DNA from: Opacimonas sp014872805
GTDB lineage: Bacteria; Pseudomonadota; Gammaproteobacteria; Enterobacterales; Alteromonadaceae
Length of the DNA stretch: 64,000 nt
Assembly: GCA_014872805.1 (NCBI GenBank)
Contig: WKFN01000014.1
Span: 62,001-126,000 of the forward strand
Direction: 5' to 3'
Positions 9,010 through 17,983 of the stretch are shown here, one piece after another. The notes below the pieces were generated by a model. That model was not told where the DNA came from and searched no databases. It worked only from the letters and a program-made list of their open reading frames with translations. Position 1 is the stretch's first letter. Every line of letters begins with the position of its first letter. A program made the translations under genes and the position numbers.

Positions 9010-11331
9010 ATGACAAAATTACAACCACTAGCTATTGCAGTTGGCGTTGCACTAAGTGCCTCAGCATTAGCTGATACAACAGAAGAAAATAAAGTCATCG
9101 ATGAGATCACCGTGGTTGGCAAGAGCGTGTCTTTTGCCAACAGCGCCACGTCTCAAGAAATGCAACTTCAACAATCAACTCTAACTAGTGCACTAGCTGT
9201 TATTGACAACCTTCCAGGTGTATTGGTCAACGAAGGGGACACCTTCGGAGCGGATGATTGGTCTACTACTGTGTCAATTCGTGGTTTTCAGTTGAGCTTA
9301 GACGAGCAACAAATCGGTATTACTATCGATGGTATTGCGAACGGTAACTCAAATTATGGTGGCGGTGCCAAAGCCAACCGTTACATCGATACCGAAAACC
9401 TTCGCGGTGTAGACGTCTCTCAAGGTACAGCTGATATTGCTTCTCGCTCAAACGAAGCACTAGGCGGTACATTGAACTTCACCACCGTTAACCCTACCGA
9501 AGAGCAAGAAGTATTAACGAGTTTCTCAATTGGTGATTTTGGGGCGCAAAAGGCCTTTGCACGTATCAATACTGGTGAGATTGCGTCAGGCACCCGTGCA
9601 TGGTTCTCTTTTTCCAAATCGCAAAGTTCTGATTGGATTGATCAATCCGCTGAAAATGACCGTTTCCACATGGCTGCCAAAATGGTCAGTGAACAAGGTC
9701 AAATGACCTACACTGGATATGTGTCTTTTGACGACACGCATGAAGATAACTATCAACGTATCAGCCTTGGACAGTTTGCAGAAAACCCTGAGTGGGACCG
9801 TCTCACATCAGAATGGACGGGAATTCCATACGTTGACCAAGCATATCGTCGCGGCTGGTCGACTTTGCGTGAAAACCTCTTTGCTTATCTTCAGGCAGAG
9901 TATGCAACAGATAAACTAACCTTGAAAGCTAATGCTTACATGCATCGCAACGAAGGTCGCGGTGATTGGGTGCCACCGTATATCGTTAATGTTACAGATG
10001 ATGGTGCAGGTAATGCCGAATCAGAAGTGTCGACGGATAGAACTGTTCAGGGCGGCGCACCATTGGGTCGTTTATTCTTTGTTAACAATGCTGGTGTAGC
10101 TTTGGCACCGAATGCAGAATGCCAAAGTTCAATTACTTTCCCTTACGGTGGCGCAGGCGCTGAGTATGACCCATTATGTTATGGGGCTGGTGCGGTTCCG
10201 GTTGGGTCATATCGTCATACACATTATGAAAAAGACCGCGTTGGTATCAACGTAGATTTTGCTTACGATTCCATGATTGGTGATATCGCCAACACCACAC
10301 GCGGTGGTTTCTGGTATGAAGATTACGAGCGTGGCGAATACCGTGACTGGCACCGCATGCTGGATTCTAAGACAGGCTATGAGTTCGACCACGTTGCTTA
10401 TTGGAAGCAGTACGACCGTACTTTCCCAGTTGAAACCATGATGTTTTACATCGAAAACGAAATGGATTTTGGTGGCGTACAAGCGCGTATTGGTGCAAAA
10501 CAGTTCTTGGTGGAATTAGAAGCGCAAGATAACTTCGCGAATACTTCAATTGACGTAAACTCTGATTCTGACTTGTTATTAAACGCAGGTTTAGTAGCAC
10601 AAACGGGTGTTGACGGTTTAGAAATATTTGCTGGGTATGCGGAGAACTTCGCGGCAGTCAAAGACACAGTGTTAGAGCGCGACGCATCAGCCTTTGATTT
10701 GATTGAACCTGAAACAGCAGAAAACATTGATGTGGGTGTGCGTTACACGTCAAACATGATCAATGCTTCTGCAACCTTCTATGACATAACGTTTGAAGAC
10801 CGCTTAGTCTTCTTGTCACCAGACTCACCAGATGCGATTAACTACTTAGTTGGTACCAACGGTTCATACGTCAATGTCGGCGGTATCGAATCCACTGGTT
10901 TTGAGTTATCCGCAACGGTATATCTCAATGATAACTGGGCGGTATATGGTTCCTATACAGCAAACGAATCTGAGTATGCGGATGGTTCATTAGATTACCC
11001 TCAAGGTAACACCGTATTTGGTTCGCCAGAAGACATGTACGTATTATCGATTGACTATGCCAAAGACAGTGTCTTTGCAGGCTTATCTAATAAATACGTT
11101 GGTAAGCGTTGGATGGATGCGGCGAATTCACAACGCATTGATGACTATATGGTATCTGATTTGTATATCGGTGCGAGTTTAGAAAACTTTGCTCAAGGTC
11201 TAAAAAATGCCGAAGTGCGTTTAACCGTCAACAACTTATTTGATAAGAGCTATTTAGGTGGCGTTGCGGGACAATCGGCATGGATTGGTGCGCCTCGTAC
11301 TGCAGCATTAAATGTGAACTTCACTTTCTAA
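9010..11331 (+). CDS. TonB-dependent outer-membrane receptor (Pho-linked)
   Basis: 773-residue TBDT. Signal peptide of about 21 residues (LAIAVGVALSASALA), then a TonB-box-like EITVVGK near residue 33, a plug domain (VIDNLPGVLVNEGD, VSIRGFQLSLDEQQIGITID, then GTADIASRSNEALGGTLNF) and a beta-barrel ending in ALNVNFTF with the C-terminal aromatic residue. One extracellular-loop cysteine pair is visible (AEC...PLC, near 370-395). The gene has a Pho box upstream and a phosphoesterase gene downstream, so phosphate esters or nucleotides are the likely cargo; this is inferred from context. It resembles no siderophore or B12 receptor that I recognise. Confidence 0.9.
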   Translation: MTKLQPLAIAVGVALSASALADTTEENKVIDEITVVGKSVSFANSATSQEMQLQQSTLTSALAVIDNLPGVLVNEGDTFGADDWSTTVSIRGFQLSLDEQQIGITIDGIANGNSNYGGGAKANRYIDTENLRGVDVSQGTADIASRSNEALGGTLNFTTVNPTEEQEVLTSFSIGDFGAQKAFARINTGEIASGTRAWFSFSKSQSSDWIDQSAENDRFHMAAKMVSEQGQMTYTGYVSFDDTHEDNYQRISLGQFAENPEWDRLTSEWTGIPYVDQAYRRGWSTLRENLFAYLQAEYATDKLTLKANAYMHRNEGRGDWVPPYIVNVTDDGAGNAESEVSTDRTVQGGAPLGRLFFVNNAGVALAPNAECQSSITFPYGGAGAEYDPLCYGAGAVPVGSYRHTHYEKDRVGINVDFAYDSMIGDIANTTRGGFWYEDYERGEYRDWHRMLDSKTGYEFDHVAYWKQYDRTFPVETMMFYIENEMDFGGVQARIGAKQFLVELEAQDNFANTSIDVNSDSDLLLNAGLVAQTGVDGLEIFAGYAENFAAVKDTVLERDASAFDLIEPETAENIDVGVRYTSNMINASATFYDITFEDRLVFLSPDSPDAINYLVGTNGSYVNVGGIESTGFELSATVYLNDNWAVYGSYTANESEYADGSLDYPQGNTVFGSPEDMYVLSIDYAKDSVFAGLSNKYVGKRWMDAANSQRIDDYMVSDLYIGASLENFAQGLKNAEVRLTVNNLFDKSYLGGVAGQSAWIGAPRTAALNVNFTF

Positions 11332-11360
11332 CAGTTTGTATTGTCTTGTTCCCTGGAACA

Positions 11361-11394
11361 GTCCCACTTCCGGATGGTTGTGGGACATTTTTTT
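11361..11394 (+). terminator. Intrinsic terminator between the TBDT and phosphatase genes
   Basis: GTCCCAC/GTGGGAC stem with a 12-base loop followed by seven T. It lies inside the 78-base gap between the receptor and the downstream phosphoesterase gene, whose ribosome-binding site (GGAGATAAGG) follows at once. Read-through would let both genes share the Pho-box promoter at different levels. Confidence 0.75.
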
Positions 11395-11409
11395 ATTTGG
11401 AGATAAGGT

Positions 11410-13515
11410 ATGCGTCCTATAGTAATCACACTCTTTTGTTTATTATCACTAAATACTCAGGCTGCGGATAATGTATTGGTCGTTACGCTTGATGGACTGC
11501 GTTGGCAAGAGCTATTTTATGGTGTCGATGAAACATTATTAGAAACGGAAGACAATCCACAGGTACGAGATGCGGTCATGGCAAGATACGGGCAAGGTAC
11601 GATTGAGGAACGAAGAGCTGCTTTGATGCCGTTTTTTTGGTCTGAGATTGCCCAAAAAGGAACCCTTATTGGTGATCACCGCAATGATTCCAAAATGACC
11701 CTGAGCAATGCTTGGTGGTTTTCATATCCTGGATATAATGAAATTTTAACGGGCGTTGCCGACGATAAAATTGACTCAAACGCATCTGAGTTCAATCAAA
11801 ATAAGACGTTCCTTGAGTATTTACACAAACAAAATCATCATGTCGCTGCCTTTGGTAGTTGGGACGTATTTCCATATATTATCAATACTGAGCGCAATGA
11901 CTTTGTGGTTAATGCTGGATTTACCGGGGTTAACTGGGACGATGCGTCAGAGCATGCACATTGGCTGGCAGAGCTGCAATCTCAGATCCCATCTCCTTGG
12001 TACACCGTGCGTTTAGATGCATTTACACATGGCTTTACACAAGAATACATCAAACAACACCAACCGAATATCATCTATGTTGCTTTAGGTGAAACCGATG
12101 ATTTTGCCCATGATGGAGAATATGTGCAGTATCTTCAAGCGGCTCACCGCAGTGACCGTTTTATTAAATCAGTGTGGGAGTTATTACAATCCATTCCACA
12201 GTATAAGGATAACACGAACATCCTTTTGACGACCGATCACGGTAGAGGAGTCACTCAAGCAGACTGGACACATCATGCTTCAAAAGCGTCTCTCGATGGC
12301 TATATGAGTAAATTAAAGCCTGAATTCCCAGAAGGGATCGTCGGTGCAGATCAGGTATGGTTTGCTGCTATGGGTCCCAACATCGCTCAACATGGTATCG
12401 TGCGCTCTACAGAAACGTATTCATTGAATCAATTTGCAGCAACTGTGTTAGCCACTCTTGATATGGATCATCGTGATTTTAATCCCAAAGCAGGGAAGCC
12501 ACTTCCTGTTTTAACCTCTGCATTTCAGATTGCACCCTTAGATGAAACAAAACGTCTTACTCGTATCGGATTTGGTTCTTGTCTCAAAGAAAACAAACCA
12601 CAACCATTGTGGGATGATGTCATGGCGCAAAACCCTGATTTATTTGTATTAATGGGCGATAATGTGTACGGAGATACGGAAGACATGCAAGAGTTAACAG
12701 AAAAATATCAGTTGCTTGCACAGCAAGAGGGCTTTGCGAAACTGCGCTCAACTACACCAGTTATTGGGATTTGGGATGATCATGATTATGGAAAAAATGA
12801 TGCTGGTGCTGAATATCCTAAAAAGGCAGAATCAAAACAGATTATGCTAGATTTTTTCGGTGAGCCTAAACATTCTGAGCGCCGGATGCGCAAAGATGGC
12901 GCATATACTAGTTATATGTTCAATGACGGTGAACGAAAAATACATATTATTTTACCTGACTTACGGTATAATCGAACGCCGTTAGCGTCTGTCAATAAGC
13001 TAACTTACACGGTGAATCGATTACCAAATGATCAAGGTCCTTACCAGATCATGGATGACCCACAAGCGACCATGTTAGGTGAACAGCAATGGCAGTGGTT
13101 AGAGTCGGAATTGGCTAAGCCTGCAGACCTGAAAATCTTGATTTCCAGTTTACAAGTGGTTGCCGATTTTACCGGATGGGAAGCTTGGACAAACTTTAAA
13201 GCTGACCAAAGTAGGTTGTATGGGTTGATCCAATCTTTGGCGTTAGATAATTTACTGATTATCAGTGGCGATACACATTGGTCAGAAATTTCTCGCCGGA
13301 CTTTAGGCGACATTGATCTAGTGGATATGACTGCTTCAGGCATGACTGAGGAGTGGAAACAAATCTCTCCCAATCAATATCGAGCTAGTGAAGCGCATGC
13401 AATAGCGAATTTTGGCATGCTGACGATTGATTGGGATGCCGACCCAATCAATGCCACATTACACATCATCGCGGAAGACGGCAAAGTGTTGATTGAACAA
13501 AGTTGGCGACGCTAA
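11410..13515 (+). CDS. Two-domain phosphoesterase: alkaline-phosphatase-superfamily domain fused to PhoD-like phosphatase
   Basis: 701 residues with a Sec signal peptide (about 1-18, ending TQA). Residues about 20-370 belong to the alkaline phosphatase / type I phosphodiesterase superfamily: VVTLDG (metal ligand Asp), the nucleophile region FSYPGYNEILTG, ETDDFAHDG (Asp and His ligands), LTTDHGRG and WTHHA. Residues about 384-700 are a PhoD-like calcineurin-fold phosphatase: IGFGSC, MGDNVYGD, GIWDDHDYGKNDAG, SLQVV and ISGDTHWSE. Both active sites look complete. The two folds are unrelated, so this is a genuine fusion exported as one protein. The preceding TBDT and Pho box point to a periplasmic or surface role in releasing phosphate from organic esters. 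Possibly a phosphodiesterase followed by a phosphomonoesterase; substrates are not readable. Confidence 0.85.
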   Translation: MRPIVITLFCLLSLNTQAADNVLVVTLDGLRWQELFYGVDETLLETEDNPQVRDAVMARYGQGTIEERRAALMPFFWSEIAQKGTLIGDHRNDSKMTLSNAWWFSYPGYNEILTGVADDKIDSNASEFNQNKTFLEYLHKQNHHVAAFGSWDVFPYIINTERNDFVVNAGFTGVNWDDASEHAHWLAELQSQIPSPWYTVRLDAFTHGFTQEYIKQHQPNIIYVALGETDDFAHDGEYVQYLQAAHRSDRFIKSVWELLQSIPQYKDNTNILLTTDHGRGVTQADWTHHASKASLDGYMSKLKPEFPEGIVGADQVWFAAMGPNIAQHGIVRSTETYSLNQFAATVLATLDMDHRDFNPKAGKPLPVLTSAFQIAPLDETKRLTRIGFGSCLKENKPQPLWDDVMAQNPDLFVLMGDNVYGDTEDMQELTEKYQLLAQQEGFAKLRSTTPVIGIWDDHDYGKNDAGAEYPKKAESKQIMLDFFGEPKHSERRMRKDGAYTSYMFNDGERKIHIILPDLRYNRTPLASVNKLTYTVNRLPNDQGPYQIMDDPQATMLGEQQWQWLESELAKPADLKILISSLQVVADFTGWEAWTNFKADQSRLYGLIQSLALDNLLIISGDTHWSEISRRTLGDIDLVDMTASGMTEEWKQISPNQYRASEAHAIANFGMLTIDWDADPINATLHIIAEDGKVLIEQSWRR

Positions 13516-13916
13516 GGCATTGCACTATCACTCAATGCATTAAGCACTTTCATCGCATCTTGTGCATCTCTTTGCGCCACAAAAATGTGGTCGTGATAAT
13601 ATCCTGCGACCACATTAGCACTGATGTTTGCTTTAGACAGTGCTTGAGCAAACGCCGCAGTTAATCCAACTGCTTCTAGCGAGGAATGCACATTTAACGT
13701 TATGCAAGCGTAAGGGCCATCGGCCTTTATTTCTAATTCGTGTGCAATAGTTTCTTGTAAAATTAAAGTCACGCCTTCTTTTTCGACAAACATGCCTTTC
13801 GCCAATGAGTACATTTTGGCTGTTGGATGGAGCACACTTGCAAAAACAAATGTTTCTGAGGCTAACTCAGGTGCTATCGATGCAATAAGCGTGTTTAGCT
13901 CAGTGATCCCAGTCAT
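13512..13916 (-). CDS. ACT-like domain protein (COG3602/DUF2241 type)
   Basis: 134 residues from the ATG at 13916 (MTGITELN); an upstream in-frame extension to 13982 runs through the dsbA terminator and is unlikely. The sequence fits the small DUF2241 proteins made of two ACT-like halves: TLIASIAPELASETFVFASV, LILQETIAHE, then YACITLNVHSSLEAVGLTAA and ISANVVAGYYHDHIFV. ACT folds usually bind amino acids; the role of this family is unknown. It overlaps the end of the phosphoesterase gene by four bases on the opposite strand. Confidence 0.82.
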   Translation of the reverse strand: MTGITELNTLIASIAPELASETFVFASVLHPTAKMYSLAKGMFVEKEGVTLILQETIAHELEIKADGPYACITLNVHSSLEAVGLTAAFAQALSKANISANVVAGYYHDHIFVAQRDAQDAMKVLNALSDSAMP

Positions 13917-13941
13917 AGTCTCGCTACTAGTGATTGCCGAT

Positions 13942-13971
13942 AAAAAAAGCCGATACACACTGCGTATCGGC
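13942..13971 (-). terminator. Intrinsic terminator after dsbA
   Basis: Perfect 8-base stem GCCGATAC/GTATCGGC with a 7-base loop, followed on the minus strand by seven T. Placed 22 bases after the dsbA stop. Confidence 0.85.
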
Positions 13972-13992
13972 ACAAGTCTCAACTAAATCGTA

Positions 13993-14634
13993 TTAGTCTA
14001 GCTCTGATAAGAAGATAATTAAATCAATCATATCATCGGGTGTCATATCTCTGGTGAATGTAGCTTGGTATTTGCCATTAACAATGAAATTTGGCACACC
14101 TGAAACGAATTTACGAAATTCGTCGATTGTTTTGTTGTTTTTACGCAACATGCTGGTAATGGTAAAAGAGCCAATTTTTTTATCAAACTCAGCTCTATCT
14201 ACACCATTTACCGCAAAGATACTGCGCAGGTCGTCGCGATTGGTAATCGCAGCACGTTGGCGATGGATGTAGTTAAAAATTGCAGTATTTAATTCTTGCT
14301 CGCGTTTTAAAGCACGACCTAATAACATCGCACGCGTAACATCGTCTTGTAAATCACGACCTGCAAAGCCCATAAAATTAACATGGATTTTATTAAATTC
14401 TACATCGGGATCTAAGCGCTTTTTCATCTCTAAAACAAGCGGTTCGAAGTTAAAGCAATGTGGGCACCAAAAACTGAAAAATTCAGTAACTTGACGCTGT
14501 TCGGATACGTCATCAGCAATGACTCGATAATGTTCACCTTCAACATAACGCGCTTGAGCACAGGCAGCGGTAGAAAGCACCACAGCGAACATGATTACGA
14601 TGGAACGAAAAAGGGTTTTCATACTGTTTTTCAC
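13993..14634 (-). CDS. dsbA: Thiol:disulfide interchange protein DsbA
   Basis: Periplasmic oxidase that introduces disulfide bonds into exported proteins. 213 residues: signal peptide of about 26 residues, thioredoxin fold with the active site FWCPHC at 55-60 (the C-P-H-C of DsbA), helical insert in the middle, and the cis-proline loop SGVPNFIVNGKY near residue 180. Length matches E. coli DsbA (208). ATG at 14634 chosen as the first start giving a proper signal peptide. The cysteine-containing proteins nearby (TBDT, PstS-like, beta-helix lipoprotein) would be possible clients. Confidence 0.93.
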   Translation of the reverse strand: MKNSMKTLFRSIVIMFAVVLSTAACAQARYVEGEHYRVIADDVSEQRQVTEFFSFWCPHCFNFEPLVLEMKKRLDPDVEFNKIHVNFMGFAGRDLQDDVTRAMLLGRALKREQELNTAIFNYIHRQRAAITNRDDLRSIFAVNGVDRAEFDKKIGSFTITSMLRKNNKTIDEFRKFVSGVPNFIVNGKYQATFTRDMTPDDMIDLIIFLSELD

Positions 14635-14706
14635 TCTTAATAAGAATTGTATAAATCATACTGACCGAGGTCTGAATGTAAACTTAATTATTTCGCTCAA
14701 GGCTGT

Positions 14707-16620
14707 TTACCATTGATAGCGATAGCTCAGTTGCAAGGTGCGTTCTTTGCCTCGGTATCCAACAATATCGGAATAGTTTTTATCCAATAGGTTACGTCCT
14801 GATAAGCCAATACTGTGTTTGGCATCCAGCTCAATATTCAATGCCATATTAAATAGCCAATAGGCATCGAGTTTTACAATCTGACTTGGTTTGGGCCACG
14901 GTGGGAAAAAATGATCTAATTGCGTACCTTGGTAAAGCGCTTGTGCTTGTAATGACCATTGTGGCGCCAGTGACATATTGGTGGTAATTGATCCGTTATG
15001 ACGCGCTCGGCGCAGTTCACTTGCAGAGCCATCTGATGCATCTGTATAGCTGTAATGCACTGCCAAATCCCAGCTATCGAAGGTCATACTCGACTGCCAC
15101 TGCCAGCCTTGACGATGGCTTATACCAGCGATGTTATCTGCGGTGAAATTCCCGGTATTGGCATCAAACACAAAACCATTGATTTCATTTTGGAGTTCAG
15201 TGTCATAGATACTGAGCTGAATAGAGGTGTTTTGTGCCGACCAAGCAAGACCGATTTCTTTGTTGTCTGCAACTTCTGGTTTAAGGTTTGGATTGCCTTG
15301 AAAGGTGCCAGCAAAAAAGCCAAAACGCTCAGTAAAAGTCGGGTTTTTACTTGCACGACCGCTCTGCACAAACACCCTCAAGCTAGGGCGAGCGTGATAG
15401 CTTGCACCGAGTGTATAGTCACGGCTTTGGTCAAAATCACTGTTTTGTGTTAAGCGCATGGAGCCGGTTAAAACAAGTTCATCCGTTACTCGATAAGCGG
15501 TATCTGCAAAAAAAGCTTCCGAATTAATGTTTTGTGCTTGATTCGGATCGCCAAAGCCAATAGGACCTTTTTGTGTAAAATCAATATCACTGAACTGCAC
15601 TCCGGCAGACACATCCATATCTGAATGGTTAACGGTTACCCATGTCAAATAGCGATGCACGTCTGTATCACTGGCACTAGTCAAGGCACCATTCGCGGTA
15701 TTTTTGACTGCATCGCGCTGATTTTGCCACTGCGCATTGAGGGTAACATTGTCACTGAGTGCTTGAGTGTAATACAGTGAAAAGGTTTGTTTTACCCCAT
15801 CCGATTCACTGTCTGCATCAATTGGCAAGCCAGTCACAGCAAAATCCGTTTCATCAAATGCTGTGACATATTCTGTATAGCGCAGAAACCCCTGCAATTG
15901 TGAACCGTCAGATAGTTGAATAGTTGGCTTGTAGACAAACTGCATATTTTGATAGCCATCGCGTTCCCTTTGTCCTTCGACCAGGGAGATGTTCTGTCCA
16001 TCGGTGTGGTAGGCGGAGACACTTACGCTATGACGATAGCTGTCTTGTTTGATGGTTTGTGTCAACGCAACATTTGCTGTGCGGTGCAAACCTAAGTCAA
16101 TGTTTACTGTGTGTTGGTTCCTGTCGGCAACGAGGGTCGTAATAGATAATACACCGCTGAGCGCCCCGTCACCCCATTGCGCACCAGAGGTGCCTTGCAA
16201 TAGTTCAATACTTTCGATGCTGCTCAATGGGATATGGGCAAGATCGATTAAACCACCTTGGGCTTGGTCATTGATTTGGATGCCATCAAGCAGAACGACC
16301 AAATGGTTTGTTTCACCACCGCGCACTCTCAACTCGGCAAATTGTCCTGTACCGCCGTTATTTGAAATATCAACACCTGCGAAGGTTGGTAGGATATCAC
16401 TTAAAAACTGTGCTCGAGAACGCTCTATGTCGTCTCGGGTGAGGATCTGGCGAAACCCAGCAAGTTCATTAGCCGGGATCGCTAAACGAGAACTCGTCAC
16501 CGTTATGGTGTCAACGGTGTCATTTTGCAAAGGTGTTTGTGCTTGAATAGAAAAAGAGAACGCAAACGCAACAAGCGCTACGGAGGATTTTATAGAACTA
16601 GACATGAAAAAATTATCCAA
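14707..16620 (-). CDS. btuB: Vitamin B12 TonB-dependent receptor BtuB
   Basis: Outer-membrane receptor for cobalamins, 637 residues. Signal peptide (about 1-27), TonB box region DTITVTSSR, plug domain with FLSDILPTFAGVDISNNGG, LRVRGGETNHLVVLLDGIQI and GTSGAQWGDGALSGVLSI, then a 22-strand-type barrel (GLSGRNLLDKNYSDIVGYRG near the end) closing with LSYRYQW. The assignment to BtuB rests on family resemblance (close to E. coli BtuB, 614 residues) and, decisively, on the cobalamin riboswitch in its leader. No other B12 genes are adjacent, so the cell probably salvages B12 here. Confidence 0.92.
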   Translation of the reverse strand: MDNFFMSSSIKSSVALVAFAFSFSIQAQTPLQNDTVDTITVTSSRLAIPANELAGFRQILTRDDIERSRAQFLSDILPTFAGVDISNNGGTGQFAELRVRGGETNHLVVLLDGIQINDQAQGGLIDLAHIPLSSIESIELLQGTSGAQWGDGALSGVLSITTLVADRNQHTVNIDLGLHRTANVALTQTIKQDSYRHSVSVSAYHTDGQNISLVEGQRERDGYQNMQFVYKPTIQLSDGSQLQGFLRYTEYVTAFDETDFAVTGLPIDADSESDGVKQTFSLYYTQALSDNVTLNAQWQNQRDAVKNTANGALTSASDTDVHRYLTWVTVNHSDMDVSAGVQFSDIDFTQKGPIGFGDPNQAQNINSEAFFADTAYRVTDELVLTGSMRLTQNSDFDQSRDYTLGASYHARPSLRVFVQSGRASKNPTFTERFGFFAGTFQGNPNLKPEVADNKEIGLAWSAQNTSIQLSIYDTELQNEINGFVFDANTGNFTADNIAGISHRQGWQWQSSMTFDSWDLAVHYSYTDASDGSASELRRARHNGSITTNMSLAPQWSLQAQALYQGTQLDHFFPPWPKPSQIVKLDAYWLFNMALNIELDAKHSIGLSGRNLLDKNYSDIVGYRGKERTLQLSYRYQW

Positions 16621-16684
16621 TCAGTTAAGTGCCCACCGCACCTATGAGTGAAATGTATCCATCTGCCAATTGCAGAGATATCGG

Positions 16685-16866
16685 AATGAGGCCGGTATCC
16701 GGACTGAGCACGTGTCAGTTTACAAACAAACTAACAGGCATTTTTACCTTCCCATGTCGTTAGACACAGTGGCGATATCAAAAATGCGAACGCGCATTCA
16801 CCGTTGCGGGGGCAGTGGATGATTTGCACATCTTTCCCGATTATCTGACGTTAAGTCAGCACCTTA
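16685..16866 (-). ncRNA. Cobalamin (AdoCbl-type) riboswitch controlling btuB
   Basis: On the minus strand the leader contains, in order, GGTGCTGAC, the core GCCCCCGCAACGGTGA (16798-16815), CCACTGT...TGGGAAGG (16744-16773) and the B12 box AGTCCGGATACCGGCCT (about 16690-16706). These are the conserved elements of the cobalamin riboswitch in the correct order and spacing. The btuB ATG follows about 65 bases later, so control is probably at translation or by premature termination. This accounts for most of the gene-free stretch 16621-16966. Confidence 0.93.
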
Positions 16867-16875
16867 TTCGTGCGC

Positions 16876-16881
16876 ATTATA
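16876..16881 (-). promoter_or_regulatory. -10 element of the btuB/riboswitch promoter
   Basis: A perfect TATAAT on the minus strand with an extended -10 context (AGGTATAAT), placed just upstream of the first conserved riboswitch element. The -35 region (AACAGGTCAAATT) is weak. Confidence 0.55.
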
Positions 16882-16966
16882 CCTGAATTTGACCTGTTTG
16901 TTATCGGTTTCTCACTTTGTTTTTCACTAACTAAATCAACACTTTTCGAATACACCATTCTTTAAT

Positions 16967-17956
16967 TTATGGCATTAATTTAAGTGGAGGTTCATTGAGT
17001 GCTGCCAACTGTTCTTTCAAAGCGAGTATTTGATACTCCCAATATTTGTCTTCGGCAAACCATGGAAAGGCTTGTGGAAAAGCAGGATCTACCCACCGCT
17101 GAGTTAACCAAGCCATGTAATGTACCATGCGCATTGTCCGCAGGGGCTCAATTAAAGGGAGCTGGCTATGGTCAAAATCCGCAAATTCTTCATATGCGCC
17201 AACCAGCGTATCAAGCTGCAATAACTGTTGTTGGCGATCTCCATTGAGCAATAGCCAAAGATCTTGCATGGCAGGGCCTTGGCGACAATCATCTAAATCA
17301 ACAAAACGCGGGCCATCTCGCCACAAAATGTTCGATGGGTGACAATCGCCATGCAGACGTATGTGAGGCGTTGTGATATAACGAGCAGCAGTTTCATTGA
17401 CCACGGGCTCTAATATGGCAAAAAACGCTGTGCGCAGATGCATTGGGATCATGCTTGATTCATGCAAAATAGCAAAGGGGTCATGCAGATGAGATTGCGC
17501 CGAAAACTCAGCGCGATGAACAAAGGGTTTTGCTTGCCCAATCTGATGCGTACGCCCTAAAAAGCGACCGACCACTTCGAGTTGGTCAAGATTATCGACT
17601 TCAAGTTGACGCCCACCCGCAGAAGGAAATAGGGTAAAACGACACGATTCAAAGTGATGCAATGTTTGTCCTGCAATGCACAAAGGAGCGATGACAGGCA
17701 CTTCGTTACGCTCAAGTTCCAGAGAGAAATCGTGTTCTTCTTGGATCTGAGTATCAGACCAACGCCCACTGCGGTAAAACTTGACTACATAGCGAGCGTC
17801 TTCGGTCGCAAACTGGTATACCCTATTTTCATAGCTATTTAGAGCCAGTAAACCCGAGGTAGGATAAATCCCGATGGACTCAAGGGCATTGAGTATCACA
17901 TCGGGAGATAGTTGGGCAAACGTAAAATCCGTTGCCGAGCCAAATTGCGCAGTCAT
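16967..17956 (-). CDS. srkA: Stress response serine/threonine kinase SrkA (YihE)
   Basis: Cytoplasmic protein kinase of the aminoglycoside-phosphotransferase-like fold, homologous to YihE/SrkA, which counters stress-induced death and acts in Cpx-linked responses. 329 residues (E. coli 328). Visible: LNSYENRVYQF, the ATP-lysine region YVVKFYRSGRWSD, EEHDFSLEL, the catalytic HGDCHPSNILW and metal-binding FVDLDDCRQGPAMQDLWLL. In several gammaproteobacteria srkA lies directly upstream of dsbA; here btuB sits between them. Confidence 0.92.
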   Translation of the reverse strand: MTAQFGSATDFTFAQLSPDVILNALESIGIYPTSGLLALNSYENRVYQFATEDARYVVKFYRSGRWSDTQIQEEHDFSLELERNEVPVIAPLCIAGQTLHHFESCRFTLFPSAGGRQLEVDNLDQLEVVGRFLGRTHQIGQAKPFVHRAEFSAQSHLHDPFAILHESSMIPMHLRTAFFAILEPVVNETAARYITTPHIRLHGDCHPSNILWRDGPRFVDLDDCRQGPAMQDLWLLLNGDRQQQLLQLDTLVGAYEEFADFDHSQLPLIEPLRTMRMVHYMAWLTQRWVDPAFPQAFPWFAEDKYWEYQILALKEQLAALNEPPLKLMP

Positions 17957-17983
17957 GCTATTCCTAGAGCGTATAAACAGCGC

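Noticed and set aside
11340..11471. Short plus-strand ORF across the TBDT/phosphatase junction
   Set aside because: It covers the terminator and is explained by the two flanking genes in other frames.
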